The notes under the pieces were generated by a model, which searched no databases, was not told the origin of the DNA, and saw only the letters and a list, made by a program, of their open reading frames with translations. Positions 11,024-24,707 of a DNA stretch of 64,000 nt are shown here, piece by piece (position 1 is the stretch's first letter; each line of letters opens with the position of its first letter). A program made the translations under genes and the position numbers. The DNA comes from Torreya grandis (Eukaryota > Streptophyta > Pinopsida > Cupressales > Taxaceae), in the NCBI GenBank assembly GCA_037957365.1, contig JARHVA010000157.1:6384501-6448500 (forward strand), read 5' to 3'.

Positions 11024-13118
11024 TGTTGATGTTTAAAATTGCACTTTGTTTCAGACACCAACAATGGGAAATTTCAAGATGTGGGACATGCGACTTGAAT
11101 CAACCTCCAAATTTTTAAGAAGTTGGTCTCTTCTTTATATCAAGAGTTGGGGGGAAAAGGGATAGGAATTTAAATAGAAACACAAATGCAAAGAAATAAA
11201 ATCTAACTATGGCGATGCGCCTAAATTTAATTTTGATCCTTAGTCCTAAGCACAGTGAAACTATATGTAAGATTCAATTACATTAAAGAGCAGATGAGGC
11301 ATGATCAATGTAAAAGATAGAAACAATAGAAATAGAGGCTCGCAGCTTAGACTAATTTTGTAATGATACATGAAACATCAACAAAGGCACAAAACTCTGT
11401 CTTCTTATTAATTCTCCAGCCACATAAAAGGCACATAAAAATGCATAGTTACATAAACTTTACAACTTAAGAAAATAGAATAAAGGAAAATGATATTCCT
11501 AATCACAGCTCTAGAAAGTCTAAAACTCTTGACAATAATTTTCTCAAAAAATTCTCTCTCAGTATTTGATCTGATTTGGTGATCCCTGCACTCCTCTTTA
11601 TAGCCTCAGATTCCCTCCAAATTGTCTGTGCATTCCCAAACTTACGGCCCAAATTGAACTCTAATTGAGCTAGAAGTGTCTATCAGAAGATAGTTCTTAG
11701 ATTCTAAAATGTTCTGTTTCCCTATAGTTCACTTGCTAAAATAGATACATAGGATGCTCTATTCTATTAAATGGAAGAGGACACTTAGTCAATTCCCTAA
11801 AAATCTTCTTATTTCTTAGGAGACACCAGAGAATGAAACTTGGCATGTTCTGCAACACTTACCAAAGACACGTGACACTTTCTGCTTTACTTTGACTTTT
11901 GATATATCTTTTCTCAGGAATATTTTGACTTTGACACCTATCGCAATCTGCTTCTTTAACACTTAATAACTTAACAAAAATAAGACTCACTTCATCTCTT
12001 ACCTGAGCAACTTTGAAAATGGGCATAGGGACAAGTGACAATCTCCACTTGCTTCAACAAAGGACACGTGGCAATCTCCATTGCTCTTTAGCTATACTAT
12101 GGAAATGTTCGGGACACATGTTAGGCTCCTACAGATGGTGACACTTGGCAGTTTCTGTAGACTTCTAGAAATAAAACCTGGGACCCACCACATTATTTAT
12201 TTAGTAATGAAACATGAAGATATTTCAGATGATGACACGTGGTAGCTTCTACTACTTCTGGGAAGATACGTGGTGTCTTCCACTACTTCTGGGAAGATAC
12301 GTGGCATCTTTCACTACTTTTGGGAATGGAGTAGAAAGGGGCTCGGTAAATGACACTTGGAAGCTTTCATTTGAATGGCTTGGTTTTGCCTTACTACCTT
12401 CTGAAAGGGCACTTGACCCTTTGGTTTTTTGGGATGCTCCTTTGAACTGCCCAATTGTACTAAGCTGTTGAACTGACTGATTGAACCAAAAATAGTTTAA
12501 TGGTTCAATGATTCAACACTGTGCATTGTTTACACATGAACTAAGGCATTGAACTGAGGATATTGAACCAAGGCTTTGAACCAAAAATTAAACCAAGGCA
12601 TTGAACCAAACATATTTTGGATGCTGACACGTTGTGACTTCTGCTCTCTTTAGCTGGGATACATGGCAACTTCTGTTGCTTTTAGAAAAGCAACACTGAG
12701 ACCTTCTGCTATTGCCACTTGGTGCTTTTTGCCTGATCTCGATACTTCACTTTTTGAAACCTTCTACTGTAAAGAGATAAAATGTGGGTGCCGATATGTA
12801 ATTGTGGATGCTGACAGTTGGTGCATTCCGCTGAGTCACTATGAGATACGTGGCACATTCTGACCAACTCATAGAAAATATGAAAGGTGCCTCAGATGAT
12901 GACACTTGGCATTTCCACTTGAGAAAGGATGCCTCAGAGGATGACACTTGTCATCTTCTGCTTTACCCTAACACTTACACAAAAATGAATCAAAAAGGAA
13001 AGTAGAGCCCGTGCTCTATTTCAAAACTCTGCCATCTCGGACCAAAGTATACGAAGACAAAAATTGGCAACGCGCAGCTGAAAAATCGGATGAAATGTAG
13101 AGTAATTTTTACTCTACA
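11024..13118 (-). repeat. E1 5' LTR
   Basis: Its right end (13118) is fixed by the match with 1-688. The left end is chosen at TGTTGATG (11024), which gives TGT...ACA termini and a length of about 2,095 bases. An alternative edge is 11065. The U3 part holds clustered TTGAACC words (about 12470-12610), TGACACTTGGC words and ACGTGG words, with two near-identical copies of a 33-base unit at about 12245-12310. The flank after 13118 reads CTTTA, but the matching target copy lies outside the window. Confidence 0.85.
11597..11602 (-). promoter_or_regulatory. E1 LTR TATA box candidate
   Basis: On the minus strand the LTR reads GGCTATAAAGAGGAGTG here, about 1.5 kb from the LTR start. A transcript starting some 30 bases downstream would give a U3 of about 1.5 kb and an R-U5 of about 0.5 kb, a plausible layout. 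Confidence 0.5.
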
Positions 13119-13445
13119 CTTTACTGGGAGGTTAGCATCAAAGATATTATTTTAGCTAATGGAGTTTGAGAGATTAGTTAGATAGGCATCACAACATGTC
13201 ATGGGTCCTCCTAAGAGTACATCATGGTGATATGAGCTAAGTCTAATTATAAATGCCACATTTGAGTGTTAGTGAGAGACATGAGATGATGTATACATAT
13301 TTTTGAGATGTATCATTGTATTGATGTACTGTGACACATTATATATATTTGTGTGGGTGTGTGTGTGATGATGTATACATATTTTTGAGATATATCATTA
13401 TATTGATTTACTATGACACATTAGATATATTTATGTGTATGTGTT

Positions 13446-13564
<119 letters not shown>

Positions 13565-13756
13565 GTTTTATAGGTATCACAACATGTCATGGGTCCTCCT
13601 AAGAGTACACCATGGTGATATGAGCCAAGTCTAACTATAGATGCCACATTTGAGTGTCAGAGAGAGACATTAGATGATGCATATGATGTATTGATGTATA
13701 CATATTTTTGAGATGTATCATTATATTGATGTACTATGACATATTATATATATATT

Positions 13757-13790
13757 TGTGTGTGTGTGTGTGTGTGTGAGTGTGTGTTTG

Positions 13791-13828
<38 letters not shown>
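13757..13828. repeat. (TG)n microsatellite, interrupted
   Basis: TG units with two short interruptions near 13780-13792. It matches the position of the GT run in the other duplicate. Confidence 0.95.
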
Positions 13829-13829
<1 letters not shown>

Positions 13830-13850
13830 TTCATTTTTGGATTTAAAATT

Positions 13851-15290
13851 GTGTTATAAATATGTGAATGATTATGTTTTGACATTATGGATGTTTTAAA
13901 TTTAACATGTATGGAATATGGTTAAATGGATAGATATGACTTGGTATATCAATGATTTCTCTTTATTTTGGTATATTATAGTACATGTTAAATCCTTTCA
14001 ACTTTTATTATGGTATAAAATGAAATGGAAAAATATGTATGTATGCATGGTTAAATAACTACCTTTTATATTTTGCTTTGCTTTAGATTTTCAAAAATAA
14101 TCCCAACACTAATAACTGAGTAGGAGTTGAATGACCTTTATTTAATATAGTGTAAAATAATATGCACCAATGGTTTGAAATAACCATGATGACTATAGTG
14201 TTGTACACATAAGGACTTGAAATATTCATTTATGCAAGACTTAGTGCATCAAGATATAAACCATCATAATCACACTATTTGTAATACACATAATGATCTT
14301 GACTCAAAAATTAACAATAAATGAAAAGAAAAAAAAACTTTGTAAAAATATAAACTATGTAAAAGTGACAAACACATAATGAAATAAAAAACTCACAAAA
14401 AAAGATGAGTAAATGATCAAGAAAGTAAAATCAATTAAATCATGAAACACACAAAAAGAAATGAGGGCCAAACACAAATGAAATCAAACTAAGAAAATGA
14501 CACTTAAATTAAGAAAATGACTTTATGAACATCCTTGGCTAGGATTGAACCTATGATAATCCATATCTATGACAAAATTAAACATTTGATGAAGATGCCC
14601 CAAGAAAAGCATATGATTTTGGATGGTTATGTGGAAAATTGAAACCATGTTTGAGATCATGAGATGATATGGGTAGTGATGATGGTAGTTGAGCTAACCT
14701 TAGAGACCCCATATCTCTAAGCATTGCCTAAATAATCTAACATGGATAAAGTCTGGATGGGGATATTAGGCCAGATATAGTTCTCCAAATATAGGAATGG
14801 ATGAAATAGTGATGATATAGTGTAAAGTTTGGATGAGTATATGAGTGATTTCCCTCTCAAGAATATGAGTGAGTGAATGATGAAGTTGAAAGATAGATGT
14901 ATGACATAATTTTGAATAAATGAAGTGTTGTGTGGTGGCATGTATAGATAAATGTGTGTTGAGATATAGATATGGAATTGATAGTAGTGGCTACATATAA
15001 GATGTTCCTATAAACATGATCAAGGACATGGTTATGCAAGTGCAAAGGCCAAACCCTAAGCTAACACATCATGGGTGGATGATTGGATAAGTGACTCAAT
15101 GGAAATATACAAGTGATGAATGTGATGGGATGCCCCCAAGTAACTATGGTGTGTTTAGACAATGGATTACACATGGCTCCAAAAATTACTTTTCACCATG
15201 GTACTTGCTAAAGCACCAGTAAACTAGTTTTCACTTTTGGATGTACTATTTCTCTTTCTCATTTTCTTGACTTTTTTAAATTTTTTTGAC
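13851..15290. other. AT-rich stretch without a gene; possible remnant of the E3 3' LTR
   Basis: No coding region can be supported. E3 integrase reads on the minus strand and ends near 15290, so the E3 3' LTR should lie here. I could not match it by eye to a partner at 33961-36217, so this remains inference. Confidence 0.35.
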
Positions 15291-15968
15291 ACTTAGGATA
15301 TGTGTAATAAGACTAAAATGATGTAGGCATAGAATATTTTGAGGTGCATGATGTTTATGGGCTCATCAAGCACTTCTTTATATTTAGTAGCTAATTTATA
15401 ATCTCTAGACCCACATTTAGTAATGATTATGTATGGGCCTTTCCAATTTGGTTTGAATTTTTCTTTCTTCTCCTATTTTGCATTGGTATTATATTAGTTT
15501 TATTTTATAACAAGATCATCCATTGAAAATTCCCTAGATTTAATCTTCTTATTATATCTATGGTGAATATGATTTTGGCACACTTGTAAGTGTTTTAATA
15601 CATTGAGGCATTTCTCATCAAGAAGGTCGAGTTCGTTGAGGCATGAAATGTTGTAAGATTCATCATCAATAATATTTTTTAAAGATATGTGTAAGGATGG
15701 AATATTGAATTCAATAGGTAAGATGGACTCACTACCATAAACAAGGGAGTATGGGGTTGTCCTTGTGGGTTTGTAGATGCTAGTGTAGTATGCCCATAAG
15801 GTGGGATAAAACTATGTATGCTAATCATGACCAGATACATTGACAACTCATTTAAATATTTTGAGGATGTTTTTAGTCATTGCCTCTACTTGGATATCAC
15901 CTTATGGGTAGTAAGGAGTGGAAAAAATATGTTTAATATGGTAAGTAGTGAGAATGGACTTGAAATAT
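15291..15968 (-). pseudogene. E3 integrase, C-terminal half (left of the E4 insertion)
   Basis: On the minus strand from 15968 downwards: YHIKHIFSTPYYP, then a position with stop codons, then QVEAMTKNIL (catalytic Glu kept), TTPYSLVYGSESILPIEF, a helical stretch, and a C-terminal domain with KFKPNWKGPYIITKCGSRD. This is a Tat-like integrase end. Its N-terminal half is at 23609-24330 on the same strand and the two are separated by E4. Removing E4 and one 5-bp target copy brings the two parts into one frame. At least five stops show it is dead. Confidence 0.85.
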
Positions 15969-18529
15969 TGATGTACAGGTAAGGGGGAAAGTATCCAAAT
16001 CTCTATTCCTAGATCAGGTATTGGTAAAATATCTCAAAAAGTATTCACCTTGTGAATAAACCTCATAACATAGCAACCAAGATTAGGCCTAGTTAGTCAT
16101 CCAATGACCAAAAATGAAATATTATTACACCCAAGGTCTTATTTTACCTTCAAGACCTCTAATCACCCTAAATTAACTCATCTCATCCCATTTCATCATT
16201 TATCTTTCACTATTTCTCTCGGAACTCTTCCTTCTTGTTCTTAGGCCTACTAGCCCTATTTATGGGTAAGTCTCCTTATTGAGAGAAATTGATAAACATT
16301 CTCAAGAAAATAATTACACTTTAAAGGACCCTTTTGGACCATGCAAATCATACATCTCCGTATTGATACAACTCTCTAGGATTCACCTACTTCCCTCACA
16401 ACACTTCTTATCAATTAGCCCTCTTAAGCTAGAAAGCTCCTTGGTTTGGGAAAACTACAAACTTTCAAAACAAACTCAAGACCTTTGAGGATACCCATTT
16501 GGCTTCCAAAACTGAATCAATACTTTCCTACTCTTCTTCATAAGACAAATTTTCTTTTCCTCCATTACCTAGTACTAGGACACAGTCCTAAAATATGTAC
16601 TTACCCATATCAAATAACCCTAATTATTTCTTTATCTCCAATAACACATAAAAAATTCATATTACCAATTTATAGAATTTTCCTATGGTTCAATCTCCTA
16701 GAATACTCAAAACATTAAATTAGCATTTACCCTTGTTTACATAGGCCTAAGAACCTAAAGATTTCATTATCTTGAGTTTCATAATGTTTCAAAAGGTCAA
16801 ATAGCCATGCATAGGTATATTTTCATCTTACCCAACTTATCCAATAGGTTAGGGTCTTTAATTCATCTTCAAATGCTTAAAATGACTAAAAAACATAGTA
16901 CTTTGTGTATTTCAGTTGACTATGCAAGACAAAGAAGGAAAAATAATACAAATACTTAGTTTCCACTTGTTTTAAGACAACATGAGACCTAATTTAGTTC
17001 TATACACTTTCAATGAACATTTACCCATCTTTAGATCACCTTGGTCAATCCTAATCACTCTCTTTACATGAAATGATAGGTTTTGTATCATAACACTAGC
17101 TGTAAAAATCAAAAGGTTGACACTTATTACCTTAGGACTCAAAAAAAAGGGTTTTATCCCCTATGAGGATATATAATGATTTACCCAAACACTTCATAGC
17201 ATTTCCATGATTTAATCCATCTTCTAAGGTTCTTAATCATGTTCAAGCATAAATCCACAGTCCTATTTTATCACAACCTGCCTATGTAAAGGAATACAAG
17301 GTTATCAATAAATTACACTTACTTAAGGGTTTTTACACACTGCTTCAAGGTTAGTCTATACCAACTTACCTCTATATATTATCTTCATACCACCACAAAC
17401 TTCTTACCATGCATTATTCCACCTTTCACCTTGTTTCTTGATTATGTCTTGTCAACAAAACATTCACACAACCTATAGACTTAAACCCTGGGCCTAATAC
17501 ACATATAGACACATAATATTTTCACCTTAAAACAATTTAATCTTACTCTCTAATTCATCTTGATACTCTCTACACATTAATGAAAAATCTTACTCTTGAT
17601 ATGCCTATTGGGCTTTCAAAGAATAAATACAAATTGAAACACATTTTTCAACCTCCTACACATGATCTTATAGAGACCTATTCTCAAGGTCTGAAGGTTT
17701 TAAATCACACAAACTTGCATTCACAATGATCATTCATATGCAGATCCAGGATATTTTTCATTTAAACCATGCTCTTTCACAACTATCACCTATATACATT
17801 GGGTCGGCCTGCAACCATACATTTAAGAGGACTATATACTATCTCAAGGGTTTTAACATTAAATTCTATAATTAGAAACAATCATGTACCCATCCAAAGA
17901 GAGTGAAATACCACAAATAGATATTTATTTATTTATTTAAAGAAAACAACATTACATTGCAATCCAAAATCTGAACTTATCACCTTCCATGAGGAGTTTG
18001 TGCATACATTCATTTTCAGATTCTCCTCCTTTCTCTTGGAGATCTCTCTCTCCCTTTTATCTCCTCTCTCACATTCTCCTCTACTCAAAAACTAATGTAC
18101 AACTTCCTATTCCACCAATTTCAATGTTGTTTGCTTGGTTAGTTACAAATTAAAATATTCTTTTCTTTATAACCCAATGTATGGGCGAGGGATACATAGC
18201 TAATGCATGAGCTTTAACTTGATAACTTAAACCTATATGAGTTATAATACCCTTTACATGACTTCTTGGCCCAATTTAACCAAGTTTCCCTCATCTCACC
18301 AACTTGGACCATGTTAAAGGTCATTCTAGACTTGGTTACCTATTTGAATTTTCAAATTCCTAGTTCTGGAGGGAAAAATCATAGAATCCATATAACACAT
18401 ATTGATGACTCCAAAGACACAAATGGACCTAATAAGGTCCCTCATACACATTGACATCAAAATTTGACAAAATTGACCTCTTATTGACAACTCAAAAATG
18501 AGGTTTCTTAGCTTGATGCTCCCGCATCA
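15969..18529 (-). repeat. E4 left LTR (3' LTR)
   Basis: It aligns along its full length with 21004-23608. Examples are AGCAACCAAGATTAGGCCTAG near 16070 and 21110, and ACCAAGTTTCCCTCATCTCACC near 18278 and 23343. It carries no gene. Confidence 0.92.
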
Positions 18530-21003
18530 TACTTCCTAGGAGGGAGAAAAATTATGCCAACAAATTTCTTTCATACCTTCTAGTTTATTATTTGAGGGTC
18601 CTTCATGTTCAATTTCATGTTATTATTTATCTCTTGATCCCTTTTTTTTGCTAAACTCTTTCTTGTCCTCTTCTTGGTCTTGTCTATTCTTCTTTTCCAT
18701 GCATCTTCTACCTCTAAGAGGTGTTCCAATTACGTTATCTCCTTATTTAATGCATGTTCCACATCTTCTAAGTCATTTTGGTTGTCATTATACTCAGATA
18801 CTACCAATTGGTGTTCATTCTTATTCTTCATGGTTTTTGTATAGCTTGCTTCCTCATTATTTAAATTTGGTGCTTGTTTGCTTAGTGATATTTTCTACTT
18901 TATTATGCTATCATCTTCTTTTTTAAGCTCTAAACCTCAATCCTTTTCTCATCTATACTCTCTTTTGTTGTCTCTTCTTCAAACTTATTCACATTTTGAT
19001 GCCTTTTCCTATGACCTTGCTCATTATGCAAGAGAAACTTCTTGTCCCACTCATCCTCACCATAGTAAAATATGATTTGACCAATATTTAACTTTCCATA
19101 TTCATGTTTATAAACTATTAACTCAGCTTTGGCTTGCCCAATTGAATAACTCACCATGTTTTCTTGCTCATACTCCCTTTGTTGGTTTGTACAAATTCTT
19201 GTATTTTCCTTTGCTTCTCCATTTTTGATGTCTCTTGGAGTTCATCCTTGAATTTTATCTGCTATTTTCACCTAATTTTAGCCCCTTAGATAGATTGAAT
19301 ATCTCTTCCAACATCTCCAACTCTTATCGCAACTTGGAATCATCCACTTCTTCAAAATTTGGTCCATTTTATTCTTCCTTTCCTTGGGCAACTTGTTCCT
19401 TGTCTTCTCCTTCAACTCCCTCTTTTTTGAGATTTAAATAAACTTCATCATGCTACATACCATGCTTCTCAAGCACTCTTTGAGGTGCTTCATCCTCCTC
19501 TTTCCTTTCTACACACTCACTCATCAATGCAATGGTTTTGATATAAAAACTATCTTCATCATTGGAGTCAAATTCACATGCATCATCATATACAAAATTT
19601 TTAAAAAAATCTTTAAAACACTTATCTTCCTTTATGCATTCATTGTCTTCATGTAACTTCATTTCTTTGACTTGGTTTGCTTGCACCATATCTTTTGCTT
19701 GTTATGTAGGCTTGCCATCTTCCTCAATCTTCATGATTTCTTTGGATTTAATTGAAATATGATATTATTGGGTTATTTTCATGCTCTTTTCCACCCATTT
19801 TATATATTTTACCTTCTTGGGCTGCCACTTATTTCTCATTTCATCTCCTTCATGCTTCTTTCTTTGGTTATCTACCATATCATCTTGGTGTTCTTTGCTC
19901 TTTATGTTTTTCTTCCATATTTGATCTTATTTTCCACCTATTATTTTTCATTATTTGAACTCTTGTTTGAGGTTTAAATATTCCTTTTCAATACCTATTT
20001 GTTTCATCTAATTATCTCAAACGTATCCATGCCCTTGTGCTCTCCATGAGAGCTGCAATTTGTCCTTCTTTCTCCCAATCTGCATATTAGTCTTTTATTT
20101 TTCATAGATGGAATAAAAATCAATGTTCAAACATTAATTTACCCCCAAAGATGACTAATGGAAGCTTATTTATTCATTCATGTCTTCATGGGTGACCTTC
20201 ATCTCTTCTTTTCATGCTTATTTTCTTGTTTTTGGTGCTAGACTTGACAATGCTTCATAGTATTCCTCTTTTTCTTCATCTTCAATATGTGGAATGTCTT
20301 CAAATTTGATCACTTTTTCCCCTACAATATAATATATTTATCTATCATCCTCTTTCCACTTGATAGGGGATATTCTTTGCCCATATTTCACCAACTTTGA
20401 GGCCTCATGCTTGGCATACACCACACTTGTATTCATACCTATATACATAAACTTGAAAGAAATGTTAGCATATAAGAAAGAGACCATATAGTCTCTTTGA
20501 ATGTCCTTTGCATATACACTCTCCATATCTTCTTCTTATCTTCATTATCATGTGATATTTTTGGAACTTATATCTTCATCTTGTTCTCTTAAATAAGAAC
20601 TCTCTTCTCTATCTCTTTATCATGTTGCTCATTTGGTAAAATCTCATTCCTCATGCCTCTTTGGTCTAAATTTTCTTTCTTATTCTCATCTCTAAAGACA
20701 CTCTTCTTGTGCCTTCTCTCACACACAAGTGACTCTATCTTCCACACTATCTTCTCTAGTCCTTCCTTAACTAGCTTCAAGTCCTCTTCATAGGACTTTG
20801 GGTATCTTTTTATTTTCATTATCAATCTTATAATCCTCTATTTTGACCTCAATATATTATATCTACAATTTTATTCTCCCATAATACCCTGCAAGGTGTC
20901 ATCTCAAGCATTCATCATAACATGCTTTGTTAATTTCAAATAGACAAGTTTCAAATAATTTAAAACAAAAATCTATCCAAAATTACCTTTATATGATACT
21001 AAA
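18530..21003 (-). pseudogene. E4 interior: Lys/Glu-rich unrecognised coding region
   Basis: The minus strand reads as a strongly charged protein broken by stops and frameshifts. Pieces are 20825-20589 (KEGLEKIVWKIESL, then many K, E and R), 20526-20338 (DIQRDYMVSFLYANISFK, then YGQRISPIKWKEDD), 19689-19453 (acidic, rich in E and D) and 19157-18930. The region between 20338 and 20250 also reads on (VIKFEDIPHIEDEEKEEYYE). The character is helical and coiled-coil-like. I see no zinc knuckle, protease, RT or integrase motif and do not recognise the protein. It may be a much-diverged gag or a protein peculiar to this family. Each coding piece has an AT-rich third position like its surroundings. 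Confidence 0.5.
20984..21001 (-). other. E4 primer-binding site, tRNA-iMet type, decayed
   Basis: Two bases inside the right LTR, the minus strand reads TAGTATCATATAAAGGTA. Twelve of 18 bases agree with the plant initiator-Met site that begins TGGTATCAGAGC, including the block GTATCA. Confidence 0.6.
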
Positions 21004-23608
21004 TGATGTAGATGTAAGGGGGAAAAGTCTCCAAATCTATATTCCTAGCTCAGGTCTTGGTAAAATATCTCAAAAAAGAATTCACCTTGCAAAGAACCTC
21101 ATAACATAGCAACCAAGATTAGGCCTAGTTAGTGATCTAATGACCAAAAAATCAATATATCTACACCAAATGGCTTTTTTTACGTTCAAGACCTCAAATC
21201 ACCCTAATTCAACTCATCTCATCACATTTCATCATTCATCTTTCACTATTTCTCTCAGAACTCTCACTTCTTGTTATTAGGCATACTAGCCCTATTTATG
21301 GGTAAGACTCTTTGTTGAAAACCACTAAACAAAATTATAAATAAATCGATTACACTTTCAATGAAAATTTTAGGCCATGAAACTCATACATCTCCCTATT
21401 GACACAAATCCCCAATCTTTACCTACTTCCTTCACAATGCTTCTTCTCAATTATCCCTCTTAAGCTAAAAAGCTCCTTGATTTAGGCAAACTACAAACTT
21501 TAAAAACCAAATCAAGACATTTTAGGATACCCATTTGGATTCCCAAATTTAATAAATCCTTTCTTACCCTTATTCATAAGACAAATTTGCTTTTCCTCCA
21601 TTACCCTTACTCTATTAGGCCTTCTCTAAACCTAATACTAGGACACAGTCCTAAAATACATACTTTCCCACAACAAATAACCCTAATTAGTTTTTATATC
21701 CAAGAAAACATAAAAACAAGTTATATTACCTATTTTTATAATTTTCCTAGTGTTATATCTCCTAGAATACTCAAAACCCTAAATCAGGGTTTACCTTTAT
21801 TTACATAGGCCTGAGAGCTTAAAAAATTCCTTTTATTGAGTTTAATAATGTTTCAAAGGGTTAAATAGATATGCCTAGGTTTATTTTAATCTTTCCAAAC
21901 TTATCCAATAGATGAGGGTATTTAATTCACCTTTAAATGCCTAAAATGAATTAAAAACATAGTACAATGTGCATTTCAACTGACTGTGTAAGGCAATAAA
22001 GGAAAAATAATGAAAATACTTAGTTTACAATTATTTTAAGACAACATAAGACCTAATTTATGTTGGTATACTCTCAATTCACCTTTACCAATCTTTAGAT
22101 CACCTTGATCAAGCCTAATCACTTTCTATACAGGAAATGATAGGCTTTGTATCATAACACTTCATGTACAAATCTAAAGATTGACACTTGTTACCTTAGG
22201 GTTCCAAAATAAAGGTTTTATCCTATGTGAGACTATATTATCATTTTACCAAAAACTTCACACAAATTCCATGATTCAATCCATCTTCTAAGGCTCTTAA
22301 TCACGTTCAAGCATAGATCCATAGTCCTATTTTATCACAACCTACCTATGTAAAGGAATACAAGGTCATCAATTAATTAAACTTAACTAAGGGTTTTTAA
22401 ACATTTATTCAAGGCTAATATATGCCAAATTACCTCTCTATATTGTCTTCATTCCACCACAAAATTCTTACCATGCATTATTCCATGTTTCACCTTATTT
22501 CTTGATTATGTCTTGTCAACAAATCATTCACACAACGTGTAGACTTAAAACTTGGGCCTAATACACATATACACACATAATAATTTCACCTTACACCAAT
22601 GTAATCTTACTCTCTAGTTCATATTGATACTCTCTACACATCAATGAAAAATATTACTCTTTATATACCTCTTGGGCTTTCAAGGAATAAATATAAATTA
22701 AAACAAAGTTATCAACCTCTACACATGATCCTATAGAGACCTATTCTCAAGGTTTTAATGTTTTAAATCACACCAAATTTTATTCACAATGATCATCCAT
22801 ATGAAAACCTAGGATATTGTTCCTTTAAACCATGCTCTTTCACAACTTTCACCTGTATACATTGGGTCAACCTAAAACCATACACCTAAGAGGACTGTAT
22901 ACTGTCTCAAGGGTTTCAACATTGCAGCATATCATTAAAAAAAATAATGTACCCATCCAAGGAGAGTGAAATACCACAAAAACATGTTTATTTATTTATT
23001 TGAAGTAAACAACATTACATTTCAATACAAAATTTGAACTTCTCACCTTCTATGAGGAGTTTATACATAGATTCATTTTCAGATTCTCCTCCTTTCTCTT
23101 AGAGATCTCTCTCTCTCCCTTTTATCTCCTCTCTCACATTCTCCTTGACTAAAAAAATAACGTACAAATTCCTATTCAACCAATTTCAATGTTTATTTCT
23201 TGGTTAGTTATAAAGCAAAATCTTCTTTTCTTGATAACCTAATGTATGGGTGAGTAATACATAACTAATGCATGATATTTATCTTGATAACTTAAAATTA
23301 TATGAGTTAAAATACATTTTACATGAATTCTTGTCCCCATTAAACCAAGTTTCCCTCATCTCACCAACTTGGACCATGTTCAAGGTCATTCTAGACTTGG
23401 TTACCTATTTGAATGTTCAAATTCATAATTTTGCATGAAAAAATCCTAGAAGCCATATAACACACATTGATGACTCAAAAGGGACTCCAAAGACACAAAT
23501 TGACCTAAGACGGTCCCTCATGCACACTAACATCAAACTTTGACCAAATTAACCTCCTATTGACAACAACTCAAAAATGAGGTTTCCTATCTTGATGCTC
23601 TTACATCA
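21004..23608 (-). repeat. E4 right LTR (5' LTR)
   Basis: Partner of 15969-18529, with the same order of words and scattered substitutions and small indels throughout. It starts TGATGTAG and ends TTACATCA, so the termini form a 7-base inverted repeat. Confidence 0.92.
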
Positions 23609-24329
23609 TATTTTCCCTTTTTAATGATTTTACATTATCATAGATGATATCAAATGAGATTTTATAATAATAGATAATATGGTTTAAGATAAACTTGTAA
23701 ATCTATTTTTCAGTGAAATACATTAGGGTCATAGCTACAACCCATTTAGTAAAGTATTATATAGTGGTAATAATATTCTTGTGGCAATTTTAAGATTTAG
23801 GATTGATTTTACCAATGAGGTCTAACCCCCATGTGGTAAATTTCCAAGGTGTAGTGATGGGTTCTAAAGCTTGTGAAGGAACATGTATAATATCACCATG
23901 GTTTTTTCAAGACACACATTTCATAACATAAGCACAATAATAAAATTCCATTGTAGGCCAATAGTAATCTACACGCAAGAGTTTCTTAGCAAGGATTATG
24001 ACATTAGAATGAACACCGTAAATTACCTATGAAATTATCTAATGGGTAAGTGCATTCTTCAGAATTTAAACACCATAATAGGGTTCCATCATAATTTATT
24101 AGATATAGAGTTTGACCAGGGATAGTATAGCGGGATGTTCATAGAATAAGATATTGTAATTGGTTATGATTTAAATTGGATAGAATGGTGTTATTATGGA
24201 GGTATTCATAAATGTTGGTGTACCAAGGAAAAGTGGGACTAGCCACCTCATAGACCATCTTATAATATATTATACCATAATCTAGTATCATCAAATATTA
24301 TACAAGGAATTTATTATGCTTAGTTTTGA
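23609..24329 (-). pseudogene. E3 integrase, N-terminal half (right of the E4 insertion)
   Basis: The minus strand shows a remnant of the zinc-binding part (LLRVDYYWPTMEF), then WGLDLIGKINP (first catalytic Asp), WVVAMTLMYF and, close to the E4 edge, IIYDNVKS (second Asp) about 30 bases before the break. Many stops. It continues at 15968 beyond E4. Confidence 0.8.
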
Positions 24330-24707
24330 GATCAAGTAATGAACTAATAGTTTTCATGGCATTAACTTCTCTATTGTTATCCCTTGACACTTTTTTAAAC
24401 TATATAGATGTAAAGCATAACTTGAGGCTATCCACCATCCTCTTGTATGAAATTAATTTATCATCATGAACTTGAAATTCATTAGTGACTTGATTTATGG
24501 TGAGTATAGAACCACCAAAGACAAGAATATTTTGGATACCCCATTATATTGTAAGTTTAAGACAAGCTATAAGGGCTTCATATTTTGTTATGTTTTTTGT
24601 ACAAGGAATTCAATCTGGAATGCTTTTGGAATTAAGTCCCCATCATTAGTAACTAGTAATATACCTACCCACAAATCATGATTTATGGAGCCATCAAAAT
24701 ATAATTT
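24330..24707 (-). pseudogene. E3 second (archaeal-type) RNase H in the usual Tat position
   Basis: Directly after the gypsy RNase H frame, the minus strand reads YFDGSINHDLWVG (first catalytic Asp in FDGS), then GDLIPKAFQIEF, the usual second-strand pattern of Tat archaeal-type RNase H, with a Glu-bearing helix now damaged by stops. It lies between the gypsy RNase H and integrase. Compare E1, where the same domain stands before RT. Confidence 0.75.

Larger units (their letters stand above)
15969..23608 (-). mobile_element. E4: non-autonomous LTR retrotransposon with very long LTRs
   Basis: Two long direct repeats (2,561 and 2,605 bases) begin TGATGTA and end in CATCA (CGCATCA on the left, TACATCA on the right) and flank 2,474 bases of interior. 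There is no recognisable pol. A decayed initiator-tRNA-Met-like primer site next to the right LTR sets the minus orientation. Flanks are AATAT on the left and TATTT on the right. Only three of five bases match, but deleting five bases on joining restores the E3 integrase frame, so a diverged 5-bp duplication is likely. By size it resembles the class called LARD, but it has a coding-like interior. Confidence 0.85.

Noticed and set aside
18266..20000. Several plus-strand open frames rich in Ser, Leu and Phe
   Set aside because: They are antisense to the Lys/Glu-rich minus-strand reading of E4 or lie in the LTR end.
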